From positions 1 through 7,561 of the forward strand of contig JAFARV010000483.1 of the NCBI GenBank assembly GCA_019245255.1: 7,561 nucleotides of DNA, written 5' to 3'. The notes under the pieces were generated by a model that worked only from the letters and a program-made list of their open reading frames with translations, searched no databases and had not been told where the DNA came from. This document shows positions 6,062-7,561 of this stretch, piece after piece. The stretch comes from Acidobacteriaceae bacterium. Its GTDB lineage: Bacteria > Acidobacteriota > Terriglobia > Bryobacterales > Bryobacteraceae. Every line of letters starts with the position of its first letter. Within the stretch, counting starts at the first letter, position 1. The position numbers and the translations under genes were made by a program.

Positions 6062-6994
6062 TTAAACTGCCGGACCTGCCCCAAAACAACTCGCGTCCGC
6101 TACAGGGCCCAGCGCCCGGCGCCATGCCCGCCGGTACCGCTCGCGAGTGACAAAGCGGACCGGAAAGGCTTTTTGTTCGGGGAACGCAGCCGCGGCGGAT
6201 TTTGCCTGCTCTGGGGCGGCAAAAATACCAAAAACAGCCGACCCGCTACCGGTCATCCGAGCCGGCCTGGCGCCCAGCCGCCGCAATTTCCGAACGAACC
6301 CACCCAGCTGCGGGTGGTCGTCGAACACCGCATTCTCGAAATCGTTCTTTAGCGGAAGCTGCCCCAGATCCGCGCCGCTCAGATCCCAGGCGATCGTCTG
6401 AAACTCGCTCAGGATAGGAGAGTTTTCCGTCGAAGTCAAACCTCGGTTCAGCGCCCGATAGGCCTCGGCGGTAGAGACGTGAATACCGCTCGAAACAATG
6501 ACCGCGGGGCGGGCCGGCTGGTCCGGAAGAGGGTAGAGTTCCGTACCACGCCCCAGGCCCAGAGCGGTGCCTCCGTGCAGGAAAAAGGCTACGTCACTGC
6601 CCAGCATTTCTGCCAAACGAACCGCGTCGGAATGAGCTAACTTCTTGCGCATCAAAGCGGGAAGGGCGATCAGGACGGCGGCGGCATTGCTCGATCCACC
6701 CCCTAAACCAGCGCCCATAGGAATGGTCTTGCGGAGTGAAAAACGAACCCACCCTGTGGCTTTCAAGTGGTCCAGGACGGCTGCTGCCGAACGAACTACC
6801 AGATTGTCCGGAATGTCGACCGAGCTATCGAGTTCAATTTGGGTTCGTTTGGCAGAATTCCACTCGATGGCGAGCGTGTCCTTGAGGCTAACGGTCTGAA
6901 ATATCGTACGGAGCTCGTGGTAGCCGTCGGACCTTTTGTAAAGTACCCGCAAATCCAGATTCAGTTTGGCGAAACACGGGACGGTAATTTCCAC
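6062..6994 (-). CDS. ispE: 4-diphosphocytidyl-2-C-methyl-D-erythritol kinase
   Basis: ATP-dependent kinase that phosphorylates the 2-hydroxyl of CDP-methylerythritol in the cytoplasmic MEP pathway to isopentenyl diphosphate. The GHMP-kinase layout is complete: PCFAKLNLDLRV near residues 6-17 with the expected catalytic Lys10, RSDGYHEL at 21-28, the glycine-rich ATP loop PMGAGLGGGSSNAAA at 92-106, LGSDVAFFL at 131-139 with the expected catalytic Asp134, and the C-terminal motif MTGSGSAVF at 247-255. At 310 aa it is somewhat longer than the usual 280-300; the last 15 or so residues after RRAWRRALG look like a non-conserved tail. The start is GTG, 3 nt after the apt TGA and without a clear Shine-Dalgarno, which implies translational coupling. 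The TAA stop lies 10 nt before the chosen prs ATG; the ispE-prs neighbourhood is widespread in bacteria. Confidence 0.95.
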   Translation of the reverse strand: MEITVPCFAKLNLDLRVLYKRSDGYHELRTIFQTVSLKDTLAIEWNSAKRTQIELDSSVDIPDNLVVRSAAAVLDHLKATGWVRFSLRKTIPMGAGLGGGSSNAAAVLIALPALMRKKLAHSDAVRLAEMLGSDVAFFLHGGTALGLGRGTELYPLPDQPARPAVIVSSGIHVSTAEAYRALNRGLTSTENSPILSEFQTIAWDLSGADLGQLPLKNDFENAVFDDHPQLGGFVRKLRRLGARPARMTGSGSAVFGIFAAPEQAKSAAAAFPEQKAFPVRFVTRERYRRAWRRALGPVADASCFGAGPAV

Positions 6995-6997
6995 GGC

Positions 6998-7513
6998 TCA
7001 GTACTGCAGCAACGAGTACACATCGTAGCCGTTCAATTTTTCGCGTCCATGCAGAAATGTAAGCTCTATCACGAACCCGAGGCCTGCGATTCGTCCACCA
7101 AGTTGGCTGATCAACCGGGCAACGGCCGAGGCTGTGCCGCCCGTCGCCAGGACGTCGTCAATGATGAGAACGTTCTGGCCGGGCTCAACCGCATCAGCGT
7201 GGACTTCGAGAGTGTCTGTGCCGTACTCGAGCGCGTACTCGACGCGATGCACGGTGTGCGGCAGCTTCTTCGGTTTGCGGACGGGAACGAACCCAGCCCC
7301 GAGCGCCAGAGCCATCGCAGGAGCGAAAAAATATCCTCTTGCCTCAATGCCGACTACCACGTCGACGGGATTTCCGCGGTAATGATTTTCGAGGTAGCGG
7401 ATGGTTTCCTGAAAGCCCTGCTTGTCCTTGAGCAGTGTGGTGATGTCGTAGAAATTGACACCGGGCTTGGGGAAATCGGGGACTTCCCGTATCAATTGCT
7501 TCAGTTGATCCAT
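6998..7513 (-). CDS. apt: adenine phosphoribosyltransferase
   Basis: Converts adenine and PRPP to AMP and pyrophosphate in the cytoplasm (purine salvage). The 171-aa product has the usual family length (about 170-180). Seen: the N-terminal PDFPKPGVNFYDITTLL stretch typical of Apt, the EARGY motif near residues 57-61, VRKPKKLP near 78-85, an EYGTDTLEVH block near 96-105, and the PRPP-binding loop VLIIDDVLATGGT near 115-127 with its two adjacent Asp. I chose the ATG at 7513 because the protein then begins MDQLKQLIREVPDFPKPG, which fits the family. An in-frame ATG at 7531 would add MHLPCK and cannot be excluded; neither start has a clear Shine-Dalgarno. The TGA stop lies 3 nt before the ispE start, so the two are probably co-translated. 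prs, two genes downstream, makes its co-substrate PRPP. Confidence 0.95.
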   Translation of the reverse strand: MDQLKQLIREVPDFPKPGVNFYDITTLLKDKQGFQETIRYLENHYRGNPVDVVVGIEARGYFFAPAMALALGAGFVPVRKPKKLPHTVHRVEYALEYGTDTLEVHADAVEPGQNVLIIDDVLATGGTASAVARLISQLGGRIAGLGFVIELTFLHGREKLNGYDVYSLLQY

Positions 7514-7553
7514 TTTGCAGGGAAGGTGCATAGTCGGAAAGGCACAAAGCGCG

Positions 7554-7559
7554 ATTTTA
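7554..7559 (-). promoter_or_regulatory. candidate -10 box upstream of apt
   Basis: On the minus strand TAAAAT sits about 22 nt upstream of the ATG at 7531 and 40 nt upstream of the ATG at 7513. It matches five of six bases of the sigma-70 -10 consensus and is placed sensibly for a short leader. The -35 region would fall outside the window, so the call rests on one hexamer only. Confidence 0.25.
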
Positions 7560-7561
7560 GC

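Noticed and set aside
6052..6084. TTG start for prs inside ispE
   Set aside because: The ATG at 6051 gives a family-like N-terminus, and the additional 11 residues show no conservation I can recognise.

Overview
The window is a stretch of bacterial chromosome in which all nine genes lie on the minus strand, so transcription runs from high to low coordinates. Eight belong to a familiar housekeeping cluster, read as apt, ispE, prs, rplY (ctc form), pth, rpsF, rpsR, rplI. It is followed by a gene for an uncharacterised HEAT-repeat-like protein and by the N-terminal part of a GMC-family FAD oxidoreductase. The ispE-prs-rplY-pth-rpsF-rpsR-rplI order, the moderately high GC, the long Ctc-type L25, the zinc-type S18 and an Apt most like the PDFPKPG/YDITTLLKD type suggest an acidobacterium, perhaps of the Solibacter/Bryobacter group. 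That placement is inference from gene order and sequence style, not a database result.

Layout. 7513-6998 apt; 6994-6062 ispE (GTG start, 3 nt after the apt stop); 6051-5080 prs; a 97-nt gap with two small hairpins and a good Shine-Dalgarno; 4982-4290 rplY; 4280-3660 pth; 3663-3196 rpsF (ATGA overlap with pth); 3164-2862 rpsR; 2849-2403 rplI (perfect Shine-Dalgarno); a 113-nt gap with a weak candidate promoter; 2289-889 HEAT-like protein; 867 to the window edge, GMC oxidoreductase. No gene-free stretch exceeds about 115 nt. I see no tRNA, rRNA, CRISPR array, insertion sequence or phage gene.

How the genes fit together. Prs makes PRPP and Apt uses it to salvage adenine. IspE serves isoprenoid precursor synthesis. 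L25/Ctc, S6, S18 and L9 are ribosomal proteins, and Pth recycles peptidyl-tRNA released by stalled ribosomes. The tight spacing suggests one long growth-linked transcript, possibly with an extra start before rplY. The two downstream genes are accessory in character.

The most notable observation is at the left edge. The GMC gene stops after 287 codons, but removing one T from a TTTT run (39-42) restores a reading frame that reads APTLPTVRTRIE, as expected for this family. This points to a frameshift, either a real lesion or a sequence error. Other points of interest are the run of TAG stops in the ribosomal protein genes, rpsR and rplI lying in the same frame across tandem TAG TAG, the Pro/Ala tail on S6, and the HEAT-like gene in the place where dnaB often follows rplI. 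I found no convincing sign of a new multi-gene system.
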